From: Weissella ceti
GTDB lineage: Bacteria; Bacillota; Bacilli; Lactobacillales; Lactobacillaceae
Direction: 5' to 3'
DNA length: 64,000 nucleotides
NCBI RefSeq assembly: GCF_018394055.1
Contig: NZ_CP074441.1
Coordinates: 1,240,001-1,304,000 of the forward strand
Below are positions 18,761-27,387 of this stretch, piece after piece. The notes under the pieces were generated by a model. The model searched no databases. It saw only the letters and a program-made list of their open reading frames with translations, and was not told the origin of the DNA. Both the position numbers and the translations under genes were made by a program. Within the stretch, counting starts at the first letter, position 1. Every line of letters starts with the position of its first letter.

Positions 18761-19101
18761 TTACTCACCTCCATATAATATACAGCTTCATGAAAGGAAA
18801 TAATCCATCCAAGTTCGTCGCGTAGTTGTAATTTAATATAGACCTGCTTCTCAACAAACGTTGTTGCAAACACCCATACAAAACATGCTACATGATTATG
18901 GTCTGGATCTGGACCTTTAATATAGTCTTTCGATGTTAGGCTACAGATTGTTTCTTCTACTGCACCAACCGATAGTCCCCATTCACGGATAAAATCTAAA
19001 TTCTTTTTTCGTGGAGATAAGTAATATTCATGACTTCGTATTTTATTCCTAAACTCTTTTAAAAACAAACTAATCTGAAATTCAGTCGCGTCATTGTACA
19101 T
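18757..19101 (-). CDS. Putative MqsR-family toxin
   Basis: A 114-residue protein. The central and C-terminal pattern fits MqsR-type ribonucleases of the RelE/BrnT fold: LSVGAVEETICSLTSKDYIKGPDPDHN, then WVFATTFVEKQVYIKLQLRD and ISFHEA. MqsR of Escherichia coli cleaves mRNA at GCU/GCN sites; the specificity here is unknown. The ATG has GTGAGGA close upstream. It lies in an AT-rich patch between terminators and next to tRNA-Gln, which suggests an acquired module. The family call is from motif resemblance. Confidence 0.7.
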   Translation of the reverse strand: MYNDATEFQISLFLKEFRNKIRSHEYYLSPRKKNLDFIREWGLSVGAVEETICSLTSKDYIKGPDPDHNHVACFVWVFATTFVEKQVYIKLQLRDELGWIISFHEAVYYMEVSK

Positions 19102-19244
19102 AATTCCTCACCCCCTTCGTCAACTTTATCAAGCGACATTCTTTTAAACCAATCTTGTTTTTTTGCTAAATCAAAAATAATTCACACTACATCGATTAGG
19201 AATTCCCCTCATTTTCTAACAGAGCGATATATCCACTCCAAAAT

Positions 19245-19288
19245 AAAAAGGCCCAAACTAACATTCCGTTATTAGTTTGGGCCTTTTT
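19245..19288. terminator. Bidirectional terminator upstream of toxin gene
   Basis: A perfect 17-bp stem (arms AAAAAGGCCCAAACTAA and complement) with a 10-base loop and T-rich ends on both strands. The 19102-19244 stretch between it and the toxin start shows no gene. Confidence 0.85.
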
Positions 19289-19336
19289 CGTTTTTATCTA
19301 TTAATATAGTAAGAAGTTGTTTTATTGCACAAAAAA

Positions 19337-19357
19337 AGCACTGCCAGAAGCAGTGCT
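19337..19357 (-). terminator. Terminator after tRNA-Gln
   Basis: AGCACTGC pairs with GCAGTGCT around a 5-base loop, and seven T residues follow on the minus strand. Confidence 0.8.
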
Positions 19358-19364
19358 AAATTGA

Positions 19365-19436
19365 CTGGGTATACTGGATTCGAACCAGTGAATAACGGCA
19401 CCAGAAGCCGTCGCCTTACCGCTTGGCCAATACCCA
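19365..19436 (-). tRNA. tRNA-Gln (anticodon CTG)
   Basis: A 72-nt cloverleaf on the minus strand. The acceptor TGGGTAT pairs with ATACCCA, the discriminator is G, the D arm is GGCCAAGCGGTAAGGC, and the anticodon loop TTCTGGT sits between ACGGC and GCCGT. A weak U1-A72 pair is typical of tRNA-Gln. CCA is not encoded. Confidence 0.93.
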
Positions 19437-19498
19437 AAAATCAACTTCATTATCATACTATAAACCTAACATGATAATCAAGCTGATTAGACAACTAA

Positions 19499-19961
19499 CT
19501 AGTAGTCACCATCAAGTTGACGAGCACGTGCACGCGTCTTTGAAACAACCTTTTCATCAAAGTGACGAATAAATTCCAAAATCGCTTGTGCTTTGTCTTC
19601 ACCGAATACTTCTACCCAACCATCAAAACGATTTGTTACACGTTCAGTAACAATTTGTTCAATTTCGACCCCTAAGTCTGTTAGGTGTAGCAACATGCGA
19701 CGACGATCGTTCTCATCAGCCTCTTGATAAATGTAGCCCTTCTTCAACAACATTTTAATTTGTCGTGAAACAGCAGCTCGTGTTACGTGGCGATCTTCCA
19801 CGATATCTGTCAACGTAATCCCATCTTTTTCAGCAATCCCATGCATGATTAGGTATTGTTCAAATGACAATCCATATTCATCCGCAGGCTCTGAAATGAC
19901 CTCATCCAGGTATTTCAGCGTTGATAGATAAGCATCAATATACTCACTTATGTAATTCCAT
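19499..19961 (-). CDS. MarR-family transcriptional regulator with apparent 5' frameshift
   Basis: The winged-helix domain is intact: SFEQYLIMHGIA, ITLTDIVEDRHVTRAAVSRQIKMLLKKGYI (recognition helix) and the wing EADENDRRRMLLHLTDLG. The reading frame continues upstream of the internal TTG (19870) with a convincing MarR helix 1 (SEYIDAYLSTLKYLDEVISEPADEYG), but that frame has no ATG/GTG/TTG start. An ATG with an ideal SD (AGGGGG, 5 bases away) lies at 19961 and reads MELHK then TGA; skipping one base at AAG-TGA joins it to the domain frame. Either a 1-base lesion, a sequence error, a programmed +1 frameshift, or translation from TTG 19870 as a truncated protein explains this. The target is unknown. 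Confidence 0.7.
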
Positions 19962-19995
19962 GTTTTCCCCCTAAATGCGATGCATCAATGCCCCT

Positions 19996-20059
19996 ATCTT
20001 ACACGAATACCTACATATTGTCAGCCAAAATCCCAAATATAGGTAAAGACCTTACCTAT
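19996..20059 (-). promoter_or_regulatory. MarR-gene promoter with upstream inverted repeat
   Basis: The minus strand shows CTGACA (20019-20024), a 17-base spacer and TAAGAT (19996-20001). Fifteen bases upstream of the -35 is a perfect inverted repeat, ATAGGTAA and TTACCTAT around five bases (20039-20059), just past the usp stop. No T tract follows, so it looks more like an operator than a terminator. Confidence 0.55.
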
Positions 20060-20061
20060 TC

Positions 20062-20499
20062 TTAGCGAACGATCATAACTGATACAGGTGCGTTGTTAGC
20101 GACATAACTTGATTGTGAACCAAAGTATGTTGTACGCCCAACATTAGAATGTGATCCGATAACCACGAAGTCGATGTTGTATTGTGGGACAACGTCCTTA
20201 ACAATCACTTGTCCGGGTTCTCCTTCAGCTAGAATCAATTGTACGTCCTTTACGCCTGCGTCCTTAGCAACCTTCTCATAACGTGCTAGGGCGTGTTCTA
20301 CGTCCGCGTAAGCAGCATTTGTCTTATCCTTAGACATTGCGTCAAACACACTCAAATCATCACGTTCAAAGACTGAAACAATTGATAACTTTGCTTCATC
20401 TTCTAATGATTGATGAATCGCATTCATCAATGCTAATTGTCCCAATTCTGACTCATCTACTGCGGCTAATACGTTCTTAAATTGCTTCCCTGGCTTCAT
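20062..20499 (-). CDS. Universal stress protein, UspA family
   Basis: A 145-residue single USP domain beginning KNVLAAVDESELGQLALMNA and ending with the nucleotide-binding pattern VVIGSHSNVGRTTYFGSQSSYVANNAPVSVMIVR (G-2x-G-9x-G-S/T type). USP proteins of this kind bind ATP and help stress survival; the precise role is unknown. The ATG at 20499 has GGAGG eight bases upstream; a GTG at 20514 overlaps the SD. Its promoter carries a near-consensus cre site, so CcpA control is likely. Confidence 0.9.
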   Translation of the reverse strand: MKPGKQFKNVLAAVDESELGQLALMNAIHQSLEDEAKLSIVSVFERDDLSVFDAMSKDKTNAAYADVEHALARYEKVAKDAGVKDVQLILAEGEPGQVIVKDVVPQYNIDFVVIGSHSNVGRTTYFGSQSSYVANNAPVSVMIVR

Positions 20500-20546
20500 G
20501 TGTATTTCCTCCACTCCATTTTCATAAGTATGTATGTTACATTAAA

Positions 20547-20583
20547 AGTATGCTCCTGATTAGTTTTCTTGTAAACCCTTTCA
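20547..20583 (-). promoter_or_regulatory. usp promoter with cre-like (CcpA) site on the -35
   Basis: TTTACA (20570-20575), 17 bases, then CATACT (20547-20552) on the minus strand. The overlapping 14-mer TGTAAACCCTTTCA (20570-20583) matches the cre consensus TGWAANCGNTNWCA at all but one position. Confidence 0.6.
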
Positions 20584-20614
20584 TAGAAGTTTCATGAATT
20601 ACAAGTCAGACGGC

Positions 20615-20643
20615 TTGACAAAAATCGAAATATAAAGTAAATT
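20615..20643 (+). promoter_or_regulatory. rpmF promoter
   Basis: A perfect TTGACA (20615-20620), a 17-base spacer and TAAATT (20638-20643). The leader contains a small hairpin, TATCAC and GTGATA arms (20688-20705), directly before the AAGGAGG SD, which could tune translation. Confidence 0.75.
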
Positions 20644-20719
20644 AGAACAGTTGAAAAAATAATCGATTATTAAACACTGCCTTCTTATATCACGGCGGTG
20701 TGATAAGGAGGATAGATCT

Positions 20720-20890
20720 ATGGCAGTTCCTGCACGTAAGACTTCAAAGATGAAGAAGCGTATGCGTCGTGGTGGTCAAGGTGGACTTAAGACACCTGTA
20801 CTTCACAAGAACGAAAACGGTGTTTACGTACGTAACCACCACGTGGCCGCTGACGGTTCATACAAGGGTAAGCAAGTTGTTTCTAAGTAA
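20720..20890 (+). CDS. rpmF: 50S ribosomal protein L32 (zinc-free form)
   Basis: A 56-residue basic protein starting MAVPARKTSKMKKRMRRGG and ending YKGKQVVSK, the L32 pattern. The four cysteines of zinc-binding L32 are absent, so this is the zinc-independent form, while L33 and L36 in this window keep theirs. AAGGAGG lies 8 bases before the ATG. It has its own strong promoter and terminator; the DUF177 (yceD) gene often found upstream is not here. Confidence 0.93.
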   Translation: MAVPARKTSKMKKRMRRGGQGGLKTPVLHKNENGVYVRNHHVAADGSYKGKQVVSK

Positions 20891-20904
20891 TCAACTAGCA
20901 AGCT

Positions 20905-20940
20905 AAAAAAAGCATTAGTCTTCTGACTAGTGCTTTTTTT
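20905..20940 (+). terminator. Terminator after rpmF
   Basis: A long stem (AAGCATTAGTC and complement with a G-T pair) around TTCT, followed by seven T residues. Confidence 0.9.
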
Positions 20941-21163
20941 GTGCTCTAAAATCCTTTTTCAAGCCTTTCTGTTCACTCCCACCCATTTATACTATTATCC
21001 CCTTAAAAGCGCTCACGCCCCCTCTTATAAGCGTTAAAACATACATACACGAAACAATCTACATCCCACCTGCATCATTACGTACATTATCGTTGTTTAG
21101 ATGTATTTTAATGCGTGTTACAACTTAACTACGTACCTAAAGAATTAATTTAAAACAAAAGAA
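20941..21163. other. Gene-free interval with two tandem cre-like sites
   Basis: No open frame with start signals is seen. Two cre-like 14-mers lie at 21004-21017 and 21026-21039, each matching 12 of 14 consensus positions, their centres 22 bases apart. They are not next to a recognised promoter; the interval lies between two terminators. Confidence 0.4.
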
Positions 21164-21191
21164 AAACGGCCGTCCCTAAGGACGACCGTTT
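21164..21191 (-). terminator. Terminator after PTS EIIC gene
   Basis: A 12-bp stem (AAACGGCCGTCC and its near complement) with a CTAA loop, then T residues on the minus strand. Confidence 0.85.
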
Positions 21192-21203
21192 ATTTAATTT
21201 GTC

Positions 21204-22346
21204 TTACATGTCTTGCTTAAAGTCTTCAGGTGAGTACAAGTGAAGAACCTTTGTGCATACGTAGTCGACTGCCAAACCAGCGACAACTGGAATAACAAAC
21301 CAAACCATCAAGCCAGGCAGCACACCAATTACATTGGTAACGAATGCTGCATCAGCCTTTTGTGCCAACATTGATTGGATAGGTGATACCATTCCAATCC
21401 AACCGAATCCGGCTGAAGTTGGTGTTCCTTGCACGTTTAGCAATGCAACTGGAATAGCTGAGATTGCGGCTGTTGCAAGGAAAGCAGTGATCATAATTGG
21501 CTTCTTGAAGATGGCAGGCATCATACCCTTCATCGCTCCCAAGAAAATCGCGAATGTTGTTCCACCCTTGTTAACCTTGAATGAGTTAACAAGCAGAATA
21601 ACTGTTGTTGCGACAACACCGACACCGGCAGCACCGGCACCCATACCAGCCAATGAGATTGCCAAAGCAATTCCAACTGTTGAAACTGGTGTGATGATGA
21701 TGAAGGCGAAGGCCATCGCAATCAAGATTGCCATTGGCAATGGTTGTAGATCAGTGAACAAACGCACTACGTCTCCGATAGCAGTTGTGATTGATCCAAC
21801 GTAAGGCGCAATCATACGTCCTAGCAAAGCAACTCCACCACCAATTAGCAATGGGCTGAAGATGATTGCAACAGCACCAAAGCCGTTCAAGTACTTAGAA
21901 ACTGCCCAGATAACCAACACACCAATCGCAGCAACGATCATGGCATTGATAACGTCTCCGGCTCCAGCAGCCAAGTAAACAGTACTTGGTGCCTTAGTAG
22001 CAACCCCTGTGATTGGGTTGACGAACCCAGCATCCACAGTGGCCCACTTGATTGACCCAGAAGCAGCTCCAGTAGCAATTGCCATAACTCCTACGTCAAG
22101 TGAACGCATGTTGAATTGTAGGGCCACCGCTACCCCGATCAAAACCGGAATAAATGATCCAAACAATACCAAGATTGCGTTCAAGTCAGCCGCCCAGGCT
22201 TGACCTGTAAACATCATCAAAACATACTTCAAAACGGCGGCTGGTAGAACCCCAATCAAAATTCCTTGTGCAGATCCTGAAAGAACCTTAAAGAAGAAAT
22301 CTTTTACATTAAACTCATAACTACCATCAAAAACTTTACTCGTCAT
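21204..22346 (-). CDS. PTS transporter subunit IIC (PTS_EIIC_2 family)
   Basis: A 380-residue integral membrane protein with about nine or ten hydrophobic segments, including GILIGVLPAAVLKYVLMMF, VYLAAGAGDVINAMIVAAIGVLVIWAV and MAILIAMAFAFIIITPVSTVGIAL. The pattern, with a long Gly/Ala-rich second half and the LGAMKGMMPAIFKKPIMITAF segment, fits the PTS_EIIC_2 family (PF13303), whose substrates are mostly unknown. No EIIA, EIIB or HPr gene is nearby. It follows ldhD by 56 bases with no terminator, so the two appear cotranscribed. Confidence 0.8.
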   Translation of the reverse strand: MTSKVFDGSYEFNVKDFFFKVLSGSAQGILIGVLPAAVLKYVLMMFTGQAWAADLNAILVLFGSFIPVLIGVAVALQFNMRSLDVGVMAIATGAASGSIKWATVDAGFVNPITGVATKAPSTVYLAAGAGDVINAMIVAAIGVLVIWAVSKYLNGFGAVAIIFSPLLIGGGVALLGRMIAPYVGSITTAIGDVVRLFTDLQPLPMAILIAMAFAFIIITPVSTVGIALAISLAGMGAGAAGVGVVATTVILLVNSFKVNKGGTTFAIFLGAMKGMMPAIFKKPIMITAFLATAAISAIPVALLNVQGTPTSAGFGWIGMVSPIQSMLAQKADAAFVTNVIGVLPGLMVWFVIPVVAGLAVDYVCTKVLHLYSPEDFKQDM

Positions 22347-22402
22347 CCTTCTAACCCCTAGTGATTTCTCAAATTTAGTTTTTTGTTTTCTTTATCGAAA
22401 TA

Positions 22403-23431
<1,029 letters not shown>

Positions 23432-23464
23432 TTATTTTTTTAAATATTCCTCTTAACATTTATT

Positions 23465-23497
23465 ATTATAAATCGTTGCTTGTGAAAATGTCAACAA
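23465..23497 (-). promoter_or_regulatory. ldhD promoter with Rex-like operator
   Basis: TTGACA (23489-23494), an 18-base spacer and TATAAT (23465-23470) on the minus strand. The 18-mer TTGTGAAAATGTCAACAA (23480-23497) covers the -35 and matches the Rex consensus TTGTGAAWWWWTTCACAA at 15 of 18 positions. Confidence 0.65.
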
Positions 23498-23580
23498 AGA
23501 TTTCGATATTTTGTGAAGTTTTTCTCACACTTTTTTTAAAACGATTTGAACAGCTTGATCTGACGGCTTTTAGACGAAAA

Positions 23581-23606
23581 AAAGCCGACCTAAATAGGTC
23601 GACTTT
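23581..23606 (-). terminator. Terminator after clpP
   Basis: A 12-bp stem (AAAGCCGACCTA with its near complement) and a 2-base-tight loop, followed on the minus strand by T residues. Confidence 0.8.
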
Positions 23607-23611
23607 CACGA

Positions 23612-24217
23612 TTACTTATCTTCAGTTTCACGATCTGATGCATTGGTCATGATCTTGTCAGCCAATCCATACGCAACTGATTCTTCGGCATCTAGCCAGT
23701 AGTCACGTTCAGTATCTGTTTCAAGACGTTCATATGGTTGCCCAGTATTACTTGCCAAGATTTGGTTCAACTTCTTACGTGTCTTCATGATTTCTTCAGC
23801 AGCGATCGCAATGTCACTTTGTTGACCTTGCGCACCACCAGAAGGTTGGTGAATCATGAATTGTGAGTTAGGCAAGATGAATCGCTTACCCTTAGCACCT
23901 GATGATGCTAGGACAGAACCCATTGATGCCGCCATTCCAATAACAATTGTTTGGACATCAGCCTTAATAAATTGCATCGTGTCGTAGATGGCCATCCCGG
24001 CAATAACTTCTCCACCTGGAGAGTTAATGTACATGTAGATGTCCTTTTCTGGATCTTGAGCATCCAAAAATAGTAATTGCGCAATAATTGATGTAGACAT
24101 TTGTGAGTCAATTGGTCCTGTAACCATGACAATACGATCAATTAATAGGCGAGAAAAAATATCATATGAACGTTCACCACGTGATGATTGTTCAATAACA
24201 TAAGGAATTGGTAACAT
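23612..24217 (-). CDS. clpP: ATP-dependent Clp protease proteolytic subunit
   Basis: The serine peptidase core of Clp complexes, which forms a tetradecamer. The 201 residues show the catalytic Ser in [17 protein letters not shown], His in [12 protein letters not shown] and Asp in [11 protein letters not shown], and the N-terminal [24 protein letters not shown] of the mature protein. It lies downstream of whiA as in many Firmicutes but has its own promoter: an extended -10 (TG-T-TATAAT) at 24251-24256 between the two genes. No CtsR heptad repeat (GGTCAAA) is visible in its upstream region. Confidence 0.97.
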   Translation of the reverse strand: MLPIPYVIEQSSRGERSYDIFSRLLIDRIVMVTGPIDSQMSTSIIAQLLFLDAQDPEKDIYMYINSPGGEVIAGMAIYDTMQFIKADVQTIVIGMAASMGSVLASSGAKGKRFILPNSQFMIHQPSGGAQGQQSDIAIAAEEIMKTRKKLNQILASNTGQPYERLETDTERDYWLDAEESVAYGLADKIMTNASDRETEDK

Positions 24218-24250
24218 TTTTGAAGCCCCCTTCGTTCTATAATTTTATCT

Positions 24251-24256
24251 ATTATA
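24251..24256 (-). promoter_or_regulatory. clpP extended -10
   Basis: TATAAT on the minus strand preceded by TGT in the whiA-clpP gap. No convincing -35 is seen, as expected for an extended -10 promoter. Confidence 0.5.
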
Positions 24257-24264
24257 ACACTAAA

Positions 24265-25230
24265 TTACTTGTTCGGTTGAATGCCTTTTGGCAGCATCCC
24301 CGTTGTTCGTATATCATCAGCCATCTTCGTCAATTTACGTAAACGATGATTAACCCCTGACTTAGAAATCGGTCCACTAGGGACATAATCGCCTAATTCT
24401 GATAGTGGCGCTTCACGATGTTGCAGACGTACGTGCGCAATTTCACGTAACTTTTCAGGCAAACGATGCAAGCCAACTTCTTCATCTAAGAACTCAATAT
24501 CTTCGATTTGCTTTTGACTCGCATTGACTGTTTTATCCATATTCGCGTTTTCAGCATTCACCAAACGATTAACTGAATTACGCATGTCACGCATAATCCG
24601 AACGTCTTCTAATTTAAACATCGCATTGGTTGACCCAATGGCCATTAACATGTCTGCGATTTTTTCCGCTTCCTTCAGATACACAATATAACCAGAACGT
24701 CGATCAACAACCTTCGCATTCAAATCATAACGATTCATCAAACGCTCTAGTTGCATTGCTTGTTCTTCATATAGAGAGTAAATCTCTAAATGATACCGAC
24801 TCGTTTCCGGATTGTTTACTGATCCAGCGGCCAAAAAGGCACCACGTAGATATGAACGCGCCATACCATCTTCTTCTAACCAGCTATCTGGTGGCGTCGG
24901 CACCATGCCCCCATCTTCCAGAATGTGCAGGTCATCCAATAGATCATTAACACCTTGTTTCAAACGAACAACATATAGGTTATTTTTCTTCAATTTCATT
25001 TGACGACGAACACTAATTTCCGCCGGCAAGTCATAAAACTTTTGCAATAATGTTAGGATACGACGTGCTGTCGCCGCATTTTCTGTCTGAACATTCAACG
25101 TGAATTGCATGTTACTCAGACCAAGCGATCCGTTCATTCGCAACAATGCAGCTAACTCTGCTCGTGCATTATTGGGATTATTAATCTCTAACATGGTCAG
25201 TTCTTTTTTAACATCACTTGCAAATGACAT
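24265..25230 (-). CDS. whiA: DNA-binding protein WhiA
   Basis: A 321-residue protein with an N-terminal LAGLIDADG-homing-endonuclease-like fold ([25 protein letters not shown] near 125) and a C-terminal helix-turn-helix ([28 protein letters not shown]). WhiA is a nucleoid-associated regulator; in Firmicutes it influences cell division and envelope growth. It is the third gene of the conserved rapZ-yvcK-whiA cluster, starting 13 bases after yvcK. Confidence 0.96.
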   Translation of the reverse strand: MSFASDVKKELTMLEINNPNNARAELAALLRMNGSLGLSNMQFTLNVQTENAATARRILTLLQKFYDLPAEISVRRQMKLKKNNLYVVRLKQGVNDLLDDLHILEDGGMVPTPPDSWLEEDGMARSYLRGAFLAAGSVNNPETSRYHLEIYSLYEEQAMQLERLMNRYDLNAKVVDRRSGYIVYLKEAEKIADMLMAIGSTNAMFKLEDVRIMRDMRNSVNRLVNAENANMDKTVNASQKQIEDIEFLDEEVGLHRLPEKLREIAHVRLQHREAPLSELGDYVPSGPISKSGVNHRLRKLTKMADDIRTTGMLPKGIQPNK

Positions 25231-25243
25231 GTACTACCTCTTT

Positions 25244-26242
25244 CTAATCGTGCATCGCATTTGCAATTTCCATTATCAAGCGCGCAACTTTATCTTCATT
25301 GTGGAAAGCTCCGTTTTCACGTAGCTCAAGTAGATCAGCAATAACAGGACGAGCCCCTTCGGCTAATACAGCTTCTGGATCAAAATCAACTTGCTTCGCG
25401 ATTTCGCTCCATTTGTGCCAATCAACATAGTCTTCAGGCACTTTCGTTTCATTCATCACACAGGTGTCAACGATTCGCTGTCCTACGTGTTCATTAATGA
25501 CACGAATATGATCAGCTTCAGTGTAATTATCGGTCTCACCTTTTTGGGTCATAATATTCGCAACATACGTAATTGTCGCATTAGTTGCTTTCAAGGCTTC
25601 GCGTACATTAGGTACCATAACATTAGATAGCACACTCGTGTACAGACTTCCCGGTCCTAACACGATTTCATCAGCGCCCAAAATGGCATCGATCACTTCT
25701 TTTGGTGCATGTGCTTCTTCATTATCAGAATCCGGTTGTGGTGTCACCCAAATATTATCAATCACACCATGAGCGGCTGTAATTTCTGCCTCACCAGATA
25801 AAATCGAACCATCGCGGAATTTCGCATGTAATACCAATGGTTCATTTGCTACTGGATAAATGTGTCCTTGCACATTCATAAATTCAGCTAATTGCTGTAC
25901 ACCTAAGAAAATGTCTTGTTGTTTTTCTGCCATCGCCGCGATAATTAGATTACCTAGGGCGTGTCCAGCTAACATTTCGTCTTCTTTTTTAAAACGATAT
26001 TGGAAAACATCAATCATATTATCTGGCACATCCGCTAAAACGGCCATGACATTACGAATATCGCCAGGTGGAATCGTGTTCAAATAGTCACGCAATGTTC
26101 CAGAAGACCCACCGTCATCCGCAACAGTAATAATCGCCGTTAGATCGGCATCTAACTTTTTTAGTCCTTTTAAGATAATTGGTTGTCCTGAACCTCCACC
26201 AATCACAACTACCCGAGGACGTTCCAGCGTTTTCAAGTCCAT
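25244..26242 (-). CDS. yvcK: Gluconeogenesis factor YvcK family protein
   Basis: A 332-residue protein of the YvcK/CofD-like fold, starting with RVVVIGGGSGQPIILKGLKK and TAIITVADDGGSSGTLRDYL and containing LGNLIIAAM, GPGSLYTSVLSNVMVP and NIMTQKGETDNYTEADHI. YvcK binds UDP-sugars and is needed for normal cell shape and growth on gluconeogenic carbon in Bacillus. It sits three bases from rapZ and 13 bases from whiA, so the three are translationally linked. Confidence 0.95.
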   Translation of the reverse strand: MDLKTLERPRVVVIGGGSGQPIILKGLKKLDADLTAIITVADDGGSSGTLRDYLNTIPPGDIRNVMAVLADVPDNMIDVFQYRFKKEDEMLAGHALGNLIIAAMAEKQQDIFLGVQQLAEFMNVQGHIYPVANEPLVLHAKFRDGSILSGEAEITAAHGVIDNIWVTPQPDSDNEEAHAPKEVIDAILGADEIVLGPGSLYTSVLSNVMVPNVREALKATNATITYVANIMTQKGETDNYTEADHIRVINEHVGQRIVDTCVMNETKVPEDYVDWHKWSEIAKQVDFDPEAVLAEGARPVIADLLELRENGAFHNEDKVARLIMEIANAMHD

Positions 26243-26245
26243 GGT

Positions 26246-27130
26246 TTAGCTCCTCTTTCGGCGTTCAATATCACGGTGATATTCGTTAACTGCATACCCA
26301 GATTGTTTTAATTGTTCAGACAGGCGATGTGTAAAGGCTACTGAACGATGTTGTCCACCGGTACATCCAAAGGCAATCGTTACGTTAGACTTACCTTCCG
26401 CCTTGTAGCGGGGCAATAGCCATTCGATACTCTGCTGAACACGTTGATAGTACGTTTGGGCATCATCGTTATCCCAAACATAATCAGCGACTGGTGCATC
26501 TAGCCCTGTTTGTGGACGTAGTTCTTCTAGATAGTATGGATTATCCAAGAAACGGACATCCATGACCATATCTGCATCTGCTGGCAATCCATACTTAAAG
26601 CCAAAGCTCATGACTTGGACATTGAAAGCAGCTTTCTTATCTTCATCAGTTCCATAACGTTCAAAAATGGCTTGGCGCAATTCCTTGGCCGAAAATTCAT
26701 CTGTGCTAATCACACGGGTTGCCAACTTTTTGACATCATCTAACATACGACGTTCTTTGGCAATCCCAGCCAGAACACTTTTATTAGCGGCTAATGGATG
26801 AGCACGACGCGTTTCTTTGTAACGGGCAACCAATTCATGATCAGATGCATCCAAGAATAGAATCTTCAATTCATAGTCGTTGTGGTTTGCTTCACGCATA
26901 CGTTCGACTTCCGCTTCAAGTTCTGAAAAGAAGTTACCAGAACGCGCATCAATCATAATGGCTGCACGTTCTACATTTTCATCCCCCGAAATCAAGTCCC
27001 AAACTTTTGGCAACATTTCAGCCGGAATATTTTGCGCTGTGAAGTATCCCAAATCTTCTAGCGATCCCATTGTTACTGTCTTACCAGCACCACTCATCCC
27101 TGTTACGATTAACAGTTCTTTTTTTGCCAT
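26246..27130 (-). CDS. rapZ: RNase adapter RapZ / nucleotide-binding protein YvcJ
   Basis: A 294-residue protein with Walker A GMSGAGKT near residue 12, LGYFTAQNIP, a Walker B-like segment LKILFLDAS, and the C-terminal RapZ signature FGCTGGQHRSVAFTHRLSEQL. In Bacillus, YvcJ hydrolyses GTP/ATP and affects competence; in enterobacteria RapZ guides RNase E to a small RNA. It is the first gene of the rapZ-yvcK-whiA cluster. Confidence 0.96.
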   Translation of the reverse strand: MAKKELLIVTGMSGAGKTVTMGSLEDLGYFTAQNIPAEMLPKVWDLISGDENVERAAIMIDARSGNFFSELEAEVERMREANHNDYELKILFLDASDHELVARYKETRRAHPLAANKSVLAGIAKERRMLDDVKKLATRVISTDEFSAKELRQAIFERYGTDEDKKAAFNVQVMSFGFKYGLPADADMVMDVRFLDNPYYLEELRPQTGLDAPVADYVWDNDDAQTYYQRVQQSIEWLLPRYKAEGKSNVTIAFGCTGGQHRSVAFTHRLSEQLKQSGYAVNEYHRDIERRKRS

Positions 27131-27252
27131 GCTATTCCCCTCTCACAGTCTTTTTATAATGTTTCAATTATAGCATCTTTCCCTTTATCAATCATTAAGC
27201 CGGGTGTTTCATTTTACGATTATGGCCTCCAATATTTTAATTGAAAGCCCCA

Positions 27253-27283
27253 TAAAAAAAGCCCCGTTATAATCTACCTAATA
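27253..27283 (-). terminator. Possible terminator downstream of uvrA
   Basis: CCGTAT and ATAACGG form an imperfect stem followed on the minus strand by GGGC and seven T residues. It is weak but the only candidate in the 27131-27387 interval, which holds no gene. Confidence 0.4.
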
Positions 27284-27387
27284 CGGTTGATCTTAACGAG
27301 ACTCTATATTTACTTACCCAGACACAGGTTCATTAATCCATGGAATCGATTATACCTATCAATGCAGTTCCATCGCTAACATCCCTT

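Noticed and set aside
20039-20059. Reading the inverted repeat after usp as an intrinsic terminator
   Set aside because: There is no T tract on the minus strand after it, and a promoter for the next gene lies just downstream.
21334-21804. Open frame of 156 codons opposite the PTS gene
   Set aside because: Composition reflects complement of a membrane protein; no start signals.
27241-27387. Possible regulatory RNA downstream of uvrA
   Set aside because: Only a weak hairpin with a T run could be found; no conserved RNA motif is recognisable.
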